Shown: positions 31,147 through 37,862, counted from the first letter of the stretch. The stretch is 37,862 nt of DNA from Bdellovibrionales bacterium (GCA_020850015.1 JADZFF010000110.1:1-37862); one strand, 5' to 3'. Made by a program: numbers and translations. Notes: generated by a model from the letters alone, not told the origin.

Positions 31147-31659
31147 TTAGTTTTTGGGGAGGTCGCAATCCTGCGGGAAGTAAGCCTTGCAGCGATCTCC
31201 GACCTGAATGCGGGAGAACGTCATGAAGAAGTAAACGGGTGTACTGGTAAACCGCGAGGGCGTCGGGCTTCCTTTATATTGTTTCCTCTCCTTGTCTTGG
31301 ATCGGGTGATGTCCGACGAGCCGCACGGTTTTGGCTCCCTTTACCATCTCGCGATACTCGCGTTCGATCTCTTTGCACTCTTGGAGCGGAATGAAGCGAA
31401 GATGATTGAAAGAATAAGCTGTCTTTCCATCTAGAGCGTAGAAGCTCATCATGGAGAGCGATCCGCCTGGGCCGACAGGCTTTGAGCACCCCATCCATAG
31501 GTCATCCGCTGGAACTTCGATATCCACGAAACTAGGAGTTCGCTTATGCATGATGGCCTTTGGCGGCGCTTTTTCGTTTGCATGTGAGTCGCGGATGAAA
31601 GAAAGACTCGGAACCATTCCAAGGACAAGTGCCAAGAGTGGGAATGCGACGTGAGTCAT
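31147..31659 (-). CDS. Small secreted protein, third gene of the antitoxin/Doc-lysozyme operon
   Basis: The 170-residue protein starts with a signal peptide (MTHVAFPLLALVLGMVPSLS, cleavage near SHA-NEK). The mature part has beta-like segments (TPSFVDIEVPADDLWMGC, TPVYFFMTFSRIQVG) and three cysteines and is basic at the end. No family is recognised. Its ATG overlaps the stop of the Doc-lysozyme gene (ATGA) and AGGA lies seven bases upstream, so it is translated from the same mRNA. Periplasmic location next to a lysozyme-like domain suggests an inhibitor or immunity role, but that is inference. Its stop is within a few bases of the island's left edge. Confidence 0.75.
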   Translation of the reverse strand: MTHVAFPLLALVLGMVPSLSFIRDSHANEKAPPKAIMHKRTPSFVDIEVPADDLWMGCSKPVGPGGSLSMMSFYALDGKTAYSFNHLRFIPLQECKEIEREYREMVKGAKTVRLVGHHPIQDKERKQYKGSPTPSRFTSTPVYFFMTFSRIQVGDRCKAYFPQDCDLPKN

Positions 31660-32933
31660 GGACGTGTCCTGAAGGAACTTCGCTTGTTGCGAATTTCTTC
31701 GTGAAGCCCCTTTAGTTTTTTCATGATTTCGTCCGTCTTCTCATCCCTTCCAATGTCCTTGAATATCCCTTTGTACTCTGCTGCCGCTTCGTCCCAGGTT
31801 ACCTCGCGCTTGAGGCGGCTTTTCACGAGATGCCGTTTATGGTGGAGCCAGCGGATCCCCGCCGCGAGATTGACGTCGATCTCCCGGCTCTCCTCTTTGG
31901 TCATTTGGATGAGGTGCTCCTTGAGCTCGCCTTTTGGGTCTTGAAGGATCTTACGGGTCGACTCGGTGATCTGAAGCGGTCCGCGTGCCGCGCCCGCGTG
32001 GCTTGGAGTATCGGGTAGGTCCCTGAAGCTGGTCTCGGTTGCGATCAGGACCTTGATGAGGTCCGGCGTGAGGGGATCGTCGGGATTGAGAGTTTCGTTC
32101 CAGAACTTGGTCCAACCCGCGATGCTGAGGTCGTATCGGTTTTGGTTGGGGTAGTCCCACGGGTCTGGTACAGGCATGGCTTCAGGATTGTTTCGAAGGC
32201 CTTCGAAATGCAGGCGCGCGATCTCTCTGAGTTCATCACTCGTGTAGATCTCGCGTCCGCTGGGGTTTGTGCGGCAGTGTCCCCGGCGAAGCGTCTCCCT
32301 CTCCGGAAGCTCGAGGGTCGGCGGGAGAGTGAGTTCGTGTTCGCGGACCCAGTGCATGCCAATGGGGCAGAGACGCCAAGGGTGGGACTTGGCGGAGTCT
32401 TCTTTAGGCGGAGTTTCTTGGGGAGTCTTCCGCGGAGGAGGTTCGCCGCGTTTCTTTGGGAATACTCCGTCCAGTGCTTCCTTCACGATGCGATCGATGA
32501 GGGAGGAGGCGACCTTTTTGAGGACGGCGAGCGGCATGCGAATACTGTATGGGGCGCTTGGTTTGTGGTCAAAGTGGAATTCGCAGGGGCTCAGGAGGAG
32601 GGATTCGGCCACTCCGGTTGACGCTGGCCCTTGGATTGGAGCGACCACCTTGAGCCCGTTCACCTGGAGAAAAACCGAAGCGGTCAATGCAGCAATCCGT
32701 TTGTTGCCGTCATTGAAAGCGTGATTCTTCACCAGGTGGAAAAGGTAGGCAGCCGCCATCTCCTGCAGGTCTTTGTGAAGATACTCTTCGCGGAAACCTG
32801 CCTCGGGCTGGGCAAGGGCGGAGAGCAAAAGCCCTTCATCCTTTACGCCATGAGAGCCACCAAATTGTTCAATTTGGATCTTATGCAGCGCGAGCACTTG
32901 CTCGAAGGTGAGGAATTTGGGGCTCAGACTCAT
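31656..32933 (-). CDS. Doc (death-on-curing) toxin domain fused to a lysozyme/transglycosylase-like domain
   Basis: The 425-residue protein has a Doc-type Fic domain at about 1-118 with the motif HAFNDGNKR (71-79). In Doc this motif binds ATP for phosphorylation of EF-Tu. A helical and Pro/Lys-rich linker (about 130-183) follows. A Cys/His-containing region (about 186-245: LCPIGMHWVREHE, RRGHCRTNPSG) may bind a metal. The C-terminal part (about 285-395) resembles an SLT/lysozyme-like transglycosylase domain: IATETSF with the candidate catalytic Glu300, GAARGPLQIT, and NLAAGIRWLHHKRH ahead of WDEAAAEYKG. Usual Doc toxins are about 125 residues, so this is a large fusion. No signal peptide is present. 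Its ATG overlaps the antitoxin stop. Confidence 0.85.
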   Translation of the reverse strand: MSLSPKFLTFEQVLALHKIQIEQFGGSHGVKDEGLLLSALAQPEAGFREEYLHKDLQEMAAAYLFHLVKNHAFNDGNKRIAALTASVFLQVNGLKVVAPIQGPASTGVAESLLLSPCEFHFDHKPSAPYSIRMPLAVLKKVASSLIDRIVKEALDGVFPKKRGEPPPRKTPQETPPKEDSAKSHPWRLCPIGMHWVREHELTLPPTLELPERETLRRGHCRTNPSGREIYTSDELREIARLHFEGLRNNPEAMPVPDPWDYPNQNRYDLSIAGWTKFWNETLNPDDPLTPDLIKVLIATETSFRDLPDTPSHAGAARGPLQITESTRKILQDPKGELKEHLIQMTKEESREIDVNLAAGIRWLHHKRHLVKSRLKREVTWDEAAAEYKGIFKDIGRDEKTDEIMKKLKGLHEEIRNKRSSFRTRP

Positions 32934-33169
32934 TTCGCCAGATTCTTCATCATCTTGCCGTACCGCTTATTGATGTCACCAGCCGACTTGAGCACCTCGT
33001 CGTCACTTGCGCGAGCGGGCGCCTTGTCGCGAATGAAGCGGATATTGAGCCCGTCTTCTTTAGGGGTGACTTCAACGACGGTGTTCCGGTCGAGCTGGTA
33101 GAGTTCGGCAATGGGCTTGTCGATGATGAATCCCAAGCTCGAACCAATAGCCGTTAAGTTCTTTTTCAT
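32930..33169 (-). CDS. AbrB/MazE-type antitoxin
   Basis: The likely start is the ATG at 33169, with GAGGTGA five bases upstream, giving 79 residues. The track start at 33217 would place the promoter inside the gene. The N-terminal half is a swapped-hairpin AbrB/MazE DNA-binding domain (MKKNLTAIGSSLGFIIDKPI, then VVEVTPKEDGLNIRF). The C-terminal half is a charged helical tail (DDEVLKSAGDINKRYGKMM) that would wrap the toxin. It should neutralise the Doc domain and repress the operon. AbrB-type antitoxins are known with Doc toxins as an alternative to Phd. Confidence 0.88.
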   Translation of the reverse strand: MKKNLTAIGSSLGFIIDKPIAELYQLDRNTVVEVTPKEDGLNIRFIRDKAPARASDDEVLKSAGDINKRYGKMMKNLAK

Positions 33170-33188
33170 AACAGTCACCTCATTGGCC

Positions 33189-33217
33189 ATATTATCGGAA
33201 TCAAATGATGATTGCAA
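33189..33217 (-). promoter_or_regulatory. Promoter of the antitoxin/Doc-lysozyme operon
   Basis: On the minus strand TTGCAA, a 17-base spacer and TAATAT lie 20 bases upstream of the antitoxin start codon. Both boxes match consensus at four of six positions, in the most AT-rich part of the island. Confidence 0.5.
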
Positions 33218-33236
33218 TAGCGGTAAAGTGGCGGTA
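33218..33236 (-). promoter_or_regulatory. Direct-repeat operator candidate next to the antitoxin promoter
   Basis: Two copies of TACCGCYA (TACCGCCA and TACCGCTA on the minus strand) are spaced 11 bases start to start, one helical turn, directly upstream of the -35 box. The antitoxin or another regulator could bind them on one DNA face. Confidence 0.45.
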
Positions 33237-33283
33237 TAAGCTTTAACAAATTCAATGGGTTGAGAATGTGGCTAACTCTGCGA

Positions 33284-33487
33284 TTACCAAGAGATTTCCT
33301 CGCGATCCCGGTAAAAGCCGCCTGTAGGCCCGCCATCTGGCAAGGTTGCAAGCCACACGATTCCATTGGCGGCCTCTGCCGGCGAACGATCAGCTTCCTG
33401 CCCGCCCATATCGGTCCTAACCCAGCCGGGGCATACCGAGTTGATGAGTACGTTCGTTCCCGCCGTCTCGTCGGCAAGGATGCGCGT
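33284..33487 (-). pseudogene. 3' fragment of a short-chain dehydrogenase/reductase gene
   Basis: The last ~65 codons of an SDR of the carbonyl-reductase type are readable on the minus strand: TRILADE, then NSVCPGWVRTDMGG, SPAEAANGIVWLATL and GGPTGGFYRDREEISW before TAA. The Rossmann fold, catalytic Tyr-Lys and start are missing. The homology stops where the LamG 3' fragment begins on the other strand, so this is the right edge of the inserted segment. The ORF track entry continues to 33586 only by chance. Confidence 0.8.
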
Positions 33488-33668
33488 GTATGTGGACGGC
33501 CAGATCGAGGATGAGGCGCCGGCCCTCTTCGGAACCACTTTCTCGGTCGGGGGAGGTTCGCTCGCGGCCACCCGTTCCTCCACCACCTACAACGAGCTGG
33601 CGTTCTACGGGGTTGCCCTCACGAGCGCCCAGATCGCCGACCACTACCGCGCAGCCGTGGGCGAATAG
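33480..33668 (+). pseudogene. 3' part of the interrupted LamG lipoprotein gene
   Basis: The frame reads MRVYVDGQIEDEAP, FSVGGGSLAATRSST and YNELAFYGVALTSAQIADHY before TAG. This matches the end of the intact LamG lipoprotein (LSLYVDGTL, YYNEIAFYHHILTDDEIARH). It has no start signal and is the counterpart of the fragment at 30984-31140. Confidence 0.8.
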
Positions 33669-33777
33669 CCCTTCCCGGCCCGGCCTACCTCCCGCCACAC
33701 CTCATTGTAGAGGACCGTCATGCCGCGAGTCGAAGCCGGGCTGGAAGCGGGGAGGTGCTCTGGCTGGAATTGTGCCT

Positions 33778-33793
33778 GTGTCGCGCGCGACCC
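33778..33793. repeat. 16-bp intergenic near-palindrome, copy 3
   Basis: GTGTCGCGCGCGACCC pairs at seven of eight half-site positions. It is preceded by GGAATTGTGCCT, close to the flank of copy 1. It lies upstream of the REC-PilZ regulator gene. Confidence 0.5.
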
Positions 33794-33850
33794 GATGCCT
33801 AGGTTTCTTTCGGACTCCGGCAGTCGACCCAGTCCCTGGACTTCGGTAGA

Positions 33851-34618
33851 ATGAAACCAGGAGTAAGACTCGTCGTGACGGAATTTCATGCGAAGACGCT
33901 GCTGGTGGTGGACGACGAGGAGGACCTCCGCGAGATCCTTGCTTACCAGTTGAAGAAGCTTGGGCATCGGGTTCTCGAGGCCGACGGCGGCGGGGCCGCG
34001 CTCAGGATGGTGGAGCAGGAACCCGTGGACGCCATCCTTTCCGACGTTCGCATGGCCGGAGGCGACGGGATCGAGCTTCTCAAGAACGTGCGGCAGCGCG
34101 ACCCCACGACGCCGCCCATGGCCCTCATGACGGGCTTCAGCGACACCGCACCCGAGCTGTGCTTCGAGCTGGGGGCGGTGGCTTGTCTGGCCAAGCCCTT
34201 CGCGCTCGCCGATCTCGCCGAGGTGCTCGACTACCTCCTGATGCCTCCGGAGCTGCGTTGGACCCGCAAGTCTCGGAGGCGGCTGGTGGAGGCGCCGGTG
34301 GAGCTCAACCTGGTGGGGGCCGCGGCGGGCCCGGTCGCGGCGAGCACCTTCAATCTGGGGAGCGGTGGGATGTTTGTCCGCTGGGATCCGTCCGGTCTCA
34401 AGGTCGGGCAGGAGCTGGCGTTCCGGTTTGCGCTGCCGGACGAGGTCGGCGGCGAGGTGTCTGGAAAGGGGCTGGTGCGCTGGATCCGCGCGAACGGGGA
34501 TGAGCAGCTCCCGGTGGGGATCGGCGTGGAATTCCTGGAGCTTTCCCCGGCCGACGCGGCACGCCTCGGCACCTACCTGACGCGGATTTCGGCCCGTACC
34601 TTCATTCCGTCCCGCTGA
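33851..34618 (+). CDS. Response regulator with REC and PilZ domains
   Basis: The 255-residue protein has a receiver domain (about 15-130) with the acidic pair Asp21-Asp22, phosphoacceptor Asp65 (LSDVRMAGGDG), Thr94 (MTGFSD) and Lys115 (AKPF). A PilZ domain follows (about 137-250) with an RxxxR-type start (RKSRR) and NLGSGGMF; the canonical c-di-GMP motif would have Ser at the third position, here Gly170. VEFLEL closes the domain. It would link phosphorelay to c-di-GMP signalling, probably downstream of the histidine kinase at 36335. An alternative GTG start at 33875 has AGGAG upstream at somewhat long spacing. Confidence 0.88.
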   Translation: MKPGVRLVVTEFHAKTLLVVDDEEDLREILAYQLKKLGHRVLEADGGGAALRMVEQEPVDAILSDVRMAGGDGIELLKNVRQRDPTTPPMALMTGFSDTAPELCFELGAVACLAKPFALADLAEVLDYLLMPPELRWTRKSRRRLVEAPVELNLVGAAAGPVAASTFNLGSGGMFVRWDPSGLKVGQELAFRFALPDEVGGEVSGKGLVRWIRANGDEQLPVGIGVEFLELSPADAARLGTYLTRISARTFIPSR

Positions 34619-34642
34619 AGGGGACGCGCGTCCTTCGGCGAC

Positions 34643-35113
34643 TCAGTCCAGCTTGAGTCGCTGGATCACTACCAGGCCGCCCAGGGGTTCCGCCGCGGAT
34701 ACAAAGGAAACGGTACCCGGGGTCGTGCCCATCAGTGCGCGAAGCTCCTCCATCGAGGACGCGGATCGAGGAGGATAACCGCGGCCGGTGAACACGAGCT
34801 GACTCCAGTGCGCTTTCATCTGGATCGGGGATTTTCCCACGGCCTTCTCGAAAAACTTTCGTCTCAGCTCGACGTCGAAGTTCTTCCGGTCGATTGCCTT
34901 GACCGTGGAGCCGTCCTCGAAGTGAGCCGGATATCCCAGGAACGCGTCGCGGAGCGCATCGGGCGAAAGGGGGGAGGCCGGCCGGCCGGGCCCGGCCACG
35001 AGGAGGATCTCCTCCCCGAGGGCGTGGGTGGGGGCCGCGAAATTCAGGCCCAGGAGAAAGCCCAGAAGAAGTCGCGGGAGCCGGGAGCAACGGGGAGTGC
35101 GGGATGGGGGCAT
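34643..35113 (-). CDS. Short PstS-like periplasmic substrate-binding protein
   Basis: Started at the ATG at 35113 (GGGAG eight bases upstream) the protein has 156 residues and a signal peptide (cleavage near THALG). LSPDALRDAFLG, GTVKAID-like strands and GTTPGTVSFVSA resemble the phosphate-binding PstS-like domain. It is only half the usual size, a form seen in single-domain PBP-like proteins. Phosphate or another anion is a plausible ligand but not shown. It follows the porin-like gene by 13 bases and is convergent with the REC-PilZ gene. Confidence 0.72.
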   Translation of the reverse strand: MPPSRTPRCSRLPRLLLGFLLGLNFAAPTHALGEEILLVAGPGRPASPLSPDALRDAFLGYPAHFEDGSTVKAIDRKNFDVELRRKFFEKAVGKSPIQMKAHWSQLVFTGRGYPPRSASSMEELRALMGTTPGTVSFVSAAEPLGGLVVIQRLKLD

Positions 35114-35126
35114 CGTCGGGCTCCCT

Positions 35127-36305
35127 TCAGAAGACGAAATCCACCGCGGCGCGGTAGGTGTTGAAATCGAAGTCCTGCCCGCTGTCGGCATAGGCCAGAC
35201 TCGACCGGCGGAAGGCTACCTTGAGGATCACCGAATCGGAAGCCTGGAAGTTCAGGCATCCGCTGATGCTCGTGAGCGACTCCAGGGGCGTCGAGACCGC
35301 CGGAAAGTCCGGGTGCGTATAGGTGTCGCCGGCCAGGTCGCCCCGCCAGGCGAAGGTCAGGTGGGGGAACACCTGTCCGAAGCGTCGGCCAGCCGTCACG
35401 AACCCGGCCGTGGCTCGGGCCAGGGAGTTCCCTTCCGTGAGTCGACGCGCGAGCTCGGAGATGAGCACCCACTGCGCGAGCTCGATTCGGGCCCCGGCCG
35501 AGAAAAGCTGCGCGGTGCCCACGTCCAGCGGGGTTCTCAGGGTGAGTTCGGTCGGGACGGGAATCCCGGGAAGGGATCCGGCCGGGATCTCGAGCCCCCG
35601 GATGGAAACGACGTCCACCTGGGCGCGCCCGGCGCTGGCGCGCAGGAGCAGCCAGTCGTCCCACTTGTAGCGTAGATCCAGCACCAAGGCGTTCGTGTAT
35701 TTCACGATCGTGTCGCTGAGCTCGAGCCCGCTGCCGCCGGAGGAATCGGCGCGGCCGTTACCGCCCGCGAGCTCGGTTTCGAGGATGCCCGGGCCCAGCT
35801 TCACGCGTCCCAGCAGTGAGAATCCGTTCAGGGCCGTGATGGGGTTGAGTCCGTAGACCTCCGCCGGGACCGAGATCCAAGGGAAGCTGTAGCCCACCGA
35901 GAGCTGCTGCGAGTACATCCACACGGGCGCCACCACCCGTCCGGCTCGCACCGCCAAGTGCTGCGACGGGTTCCACGACAGGAACCCCCACTCGAGCTGC
36001 AGGCCGAAGTTCGAGCGGCTGATCGGAGCCAGGAACTGGGTCGACACCTCGAACTCGTCGCCCCCGATCATGTGGAGATTGATTCCGGCCCGCGTGAGTC
36101 CCGCGAAGTTGGCGCGGTCGCCGTCGTTGCCGTAGTCCTCCAGGAAGCGCGAGTCCGTGGCCTTCTCCACTCCTCCGGTGCCGAAGCCGCGGGTTTCGAT
36201 GACAATATCCGCCCAAGCCGTGCCCGCGGCGAGCGCCGCCGCCCAGAGACAACAGAGAGACAGAAGAATGACGAGTTGCCGCCAGCGGAGTTGAGATGAT
36301 GACAT
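35127..36305 (-). CDS. Outer-membrane porin-like beta-barrel protein
   Basis: From the ATG at 36305 the protein has 392 residues; the track start at 36557 lies inside the divergent kinase gene. The signal peptide (LVILLSLCCLWAAALAAGTA) ends near AWA-DIV. The mature part alternates polar and hydrophobic residues in many strands (FEVSTQFLAPISRSNFGLQL, SVILKVAFRRSS) and ends in VDFVF, the C-terminal phenylalanine signal for barrel assembly. No specific porin family is certain; the PstS-like partner gene suggests anion uptake. Only 29 bases separate it from the divergent kinase start, so the promoters must overlap. Confidence 0.8.
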   Translation of the reverse strand: MSSSQLRWRQLVILLSLCCLWAAALAAGTAWADIVIETRGFGTGGVEKATDSRFLEDYGNDGDRANFAGLTRAGINLHMIGGDEFEVSTQFLAPISRSNFGLQLEWGFLSWNPSQHLAVRAGRVVAPVWMYSQQLSVGYSFPWISVPAEVYGLNPITALNGFSLLGRVKLGPGILETELAGGNGRADSSGGSGLELSDTIVKYTNALVLDLRYKWDDWLLLRASAGRAQVDVVSIRGLEIPAGSLPGIPVPTELTLRTPLDVGTAQLFSAGARIELAQWVLISELARRLTEGNSLARATAGFVTAGRRFGQVFPHLTFAWRGDLAGDTYTHPDFPAVSTPLESLTSISGCLNFQASDSVILKVAFRRSSLAYADSGQDFDFNTYRAAVDFVF

Positions 36306-36334
36306 AACTTCATTCTTTTCCGGCTTCTGTCGAA

Positions 36335-37801
36335 ATGCAACGAGAGAGGATAGGAAGCCTGCGCACCACCACCAAGAGCATCGTGATCCTCGTCGTGGGC
36401 CAGCTTGCGGGCGTGGCGGGGTCGGCCTACCTCGTGGATCGTCACGCGCGGGGCGAGCTGCGGGCTGACTTCGCCGAACGCACGCAGCTCGTGGCCCGGT
36501 CGGTCGCGATCTCCGCGGGCGCCGTGAGGTGCGCGTCGCGGGGCGAGCTTGCGGCATTTCTGACGCAGCTCGTGAGCGGGGCTGGGTTACGGTACGCCGT
36601 GGTCCGCGACGAATCGGGCACTCTCGCCGCTGCCGGCGATACCCGGCTGGCGCTGGAGTCGGTCGATGACGCCGACAAGGTGGAGGCTTCCATCGAAAGA
36701 TCCCGGGTCTTCGCTACCTTTGCTGCGGTTCCGCCCTGCGGCGCGGTGAATGCCGAAGCCGAGTTGGAGATCGGCGTGGACTTCGGGGCCCTCGACGCGC
36801 CGTTGGCGGAGTTGGTGAGGATGGAGGGGATTCTACTGGTGGGGCAGATGGTGCTCGCGGCCTTTCTCACGCTGATCGTCGGCCGCACGATTGGCCGGCG
36901 GATCGTCGAGATCGAGCGGGGATGCGCGCGCATCGCCCGGGGTGAGTTCTCCGAGCCGATCCCTGATCACGCCGCCCGGGATGAGTTTGCGAACGTCGCA
37001 CGGGCCGTCAACGCGATGGCGGGAGCCTTGAATGGCCTGGTGGCGGAACGCGACCAACAGCGCCAGGACCTGGCGAATGCCGCGAAGCTTTCGTCGCTCG
37101 GGGAGATGGCCGCGGGAGTGGCGCACGAGATCAACAATCCCCTGATGGTCATCGGGGGGCGGCTGGAGCAGCTCCGCGACCAGGTTCGGGACGAGCCGGT
37201 GGACCGTCCGCGGGCTCTGGAAACCATCGACAAGGTGGCGAAGATGTCCGACCGGATCGCCAAGATCATCCGGGGCCTGCGCCTCTTCTCGCGCAACGGC
37301 GACAACGACGAGATGGTGTCGACGAGCCTTCGGGACATCGTGGAAGACAGCCTCGTGCTTTGCGCGGAGCGCTTCAAGCGCGTGGGAATCGAACTGAGGG
37401 TGGAGTTGGACGCGAACCGGTCGTCGGTGTGCTGTCGCCCCACTCAGATTTCCCAGGTCTTGGTCAACCTGCTGAACAACGCCTACGACGCGGTACTAGA
37501 GTCCCCGGAGAACGAGGGTAAGAAGTGGGTCGAGGTGCGACTCGAGGGCGCGGGTCCGGGAGGGAGCGTGCGTCTGGTCGTCGCCGACAGCGGCCCCGGG
37601 ATTCCCGCGGCAGTGGCCGAGAAGATCATGCAGCCGTTTTTCACCACCAAGCCAGTGGGAAAGGGCACGGGCCTTGGCCTGAGTATCTCCCGCGGGATCA
37701 TCGAGTCGCACGGCGGGCGCCTCTTCCTGGATCGTAGCGCCGCGAACACTCGATTCTGCGTGGAACTCCCGCCGGCCGAAGCCGCCGCCGCAGCCGCCTG
37801 A
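36335..37801 (+). CDS. Membrane sensor histidine kinase with HAMP
   Basis: The 488-residue protein has two membrane helices (about 14-34 and 166-184) around a periplasmic sensor of ~130 residues. A HAMP domain (about 185-238), HisKA with [10 protein letters not shown] (His264), and an HATPase domain follow, with [17 protein letters not shown] and TGLGLSIS as N, G1 and G2 boxes. All catalytic motifs are intact. The sensor domain is unidentified. It is divergent from the porin-like gene and near the orphan REC-PilZ regulator at 33851, its likely partner. The Ala-rich C-terminus is unremarkable. Confidence 0.93.
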   Translation: MQRERIGSLRTTTKSIVILVVGQLAGVAGSAYLVDRHARGELRADFAERTQLVARSVAISAGAVRCASRGELAAFLTQLVSGAGLRYAVVRDESGTLAAAGDTRLALESVDDADKVEASIERSRVFATFAAVPPCGAVNAEAELEIGVDFGALDAPLAELVRMEGILLVGQMVLAAFLTLIVGRTIGRRIVEIERGCARIARGEFSEPIPDHAARDEFANVARAVNAMAGALNGLVAERDQQRQDLANAAKLSSLGEMAAGVAHEINNPLMVIGGRLEQLRDQVRDEPVDRPRALETIDKVAKMSDRIAKIIRGLRLFSRNGDNDEMVSTSLRDIVEDSLVLCAERFKRVGIELRVELDANRSSVCCRPTQISQVLVNLLNNAYDAVLESPENEGKKWVEVRLEGAGPGGSVRLVVADSGPGIPAAVAEKIMQPFFTTKPVGKGTGLGLSISRGIIESHGGRLFLDRSAANTRFCVELPPAEAAAAAA

Positions 37802-37818
37802 CACAGGACGAGTCAGGC
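37796..37818 (+). terminator. Weak hairpin at the end of the histidine kinase gene
   Basis: GCCTGAC and GTCAGGC form a 7-bp stem around the stop codon with a 9-base loop. No T-run follows, so it is at best a factor-dependent or partial terminator. Confidence 0.25.
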
Positions 37819-37862
37819 CACTGAGTACAGGAGCAGCCCGTACAGGGCCGCCCGGAAACCCA

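Larger units (their letters stand above)
31141..33483. mobile_element. Inserted foreign segment carrying an antitoxin / Doc-lysozyme operon
   Basis: The ~2.3-kb segment sits between the two halves of a LamG lipoprotein gene. It is visibly richer in A and T than its surroundings: the 60-base lines at 31381 and 33181 count 25 and 24 G/C, against about two-thirds G/C elsewhere. It contains a truncated SDR gene, an AbrB-type antitoxin, a Doc-lysozyme fusion and a secreted protein, all on the minus strand. No integrase, transposase or terminal repeats are visible, so the mechanism may be illegitimate recombination. The exact ends are uncertain by about 10 bases. Confidence 0.7.

Noticed and set aside
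31141-33483. Prophage remnant
   Set aside because: No capsid, tail, integrase or repressor genes. A lysozyme-like domain alone, fused to Doc, is not enough to call a phage.
33490-33849. 119-residue plus-strand ORF after the island
   Set aside because: It is a different frame over the LamG 3' fragment; the frame ending at 33668 has the homology.

Overview
The window looks like a chromosomal segment of a high-GC Gram-negative bacterium. It encodes several lipoproteins with Gram-negative lipoboxes, an outer-membrane beta-barrel ending in phenylalanine, a periplasmic-type LytM peptidase, and many secreted proteins of unknown function. The mix (LamG lipoproteins, PQQ-type propellers, a PilZ response regulator, a class III nucleotide cyclase) suggests a Bdellovibrionota/Myxococcota/Desulfobacterota-type organism. 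No single gene proves this, so the lineage is an inference.

Layout, left to right. 1-500: tRNA-Arg(CCT) on the minus strand, an inverted partial copy of its 3' end, and a small acidic lipoprotein with its own terminator. 637-4969: MgtC-like membrane protein, acylphosphatase, an HU/IHF protein, a UppP-like membrane protein that lacks the family's catalytic glutamates, and an LtaS/phosphoethanolamine-transferase-like enzyme. 5115-8167: a two-gene operon of an unknown protein and a membrane-anchored class III nucleotide cyclase. 8219-10102: small secreted proteins, a very short SpoIID-motif protein and BioY. 9976-13690 (minus): a probable operon of universal stress protein, YhhN, AlkC glycosylase and LytM lipoprotein. 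13833-16255: a 2TM potassium channel, an acetoacetate-decarboxylase-family protein and a PanE-like reductase. 16252-27704 (minus): an extracellular/envelope block with an intact LamG lipoprotein, an unknown secreted protein, a wrecked LamG gene, a secreted metzincin-type protease, a 1563-residue repeat/beta-helix lipoprotein and a PQQ-propeller protein. 27952-30886: a small secreted protein followed by two paralogous putative winged-helix regulators, the first with a TPR-like array.

The most unusual stretch is 30984-33668. A third LamG lipoprotein gene is split: its first ~52 codons lie at 30984-31140 and its last ~62 codons at 33480-33668. Between them is a more AT-rich segment on the opposite strand. 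It carries a truncated short-chain dehydrogenase, an AbrB/MazE-type antitoxin, a Doc (death-on-curing) toxin domain fused to a lysozyme/transglycosylase-like domain, and a small secreted protein. The last three genes overlap stop-to-start by four bases at both junctions and have a recognisable promoter and direct-repeat operator. This antitoxin / Doc-lysozyme fusion / secreted-partner operon is the best candidate for an undescribed system.

33851-37801: a signalling and envelope cluster with a REC-PilZ response regulator, a PstS-like periplasmic protein, an outer-membrane porin-like protein and a divergently transcribed histidine kinase. Beyond the genes, three intergenic 16-bp near-palindromes of the form GTGTC-N6-GACAC recur at 20118, 27806 and 33778. 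No CRISPR array, rRNA, transposase or integrase was seen.
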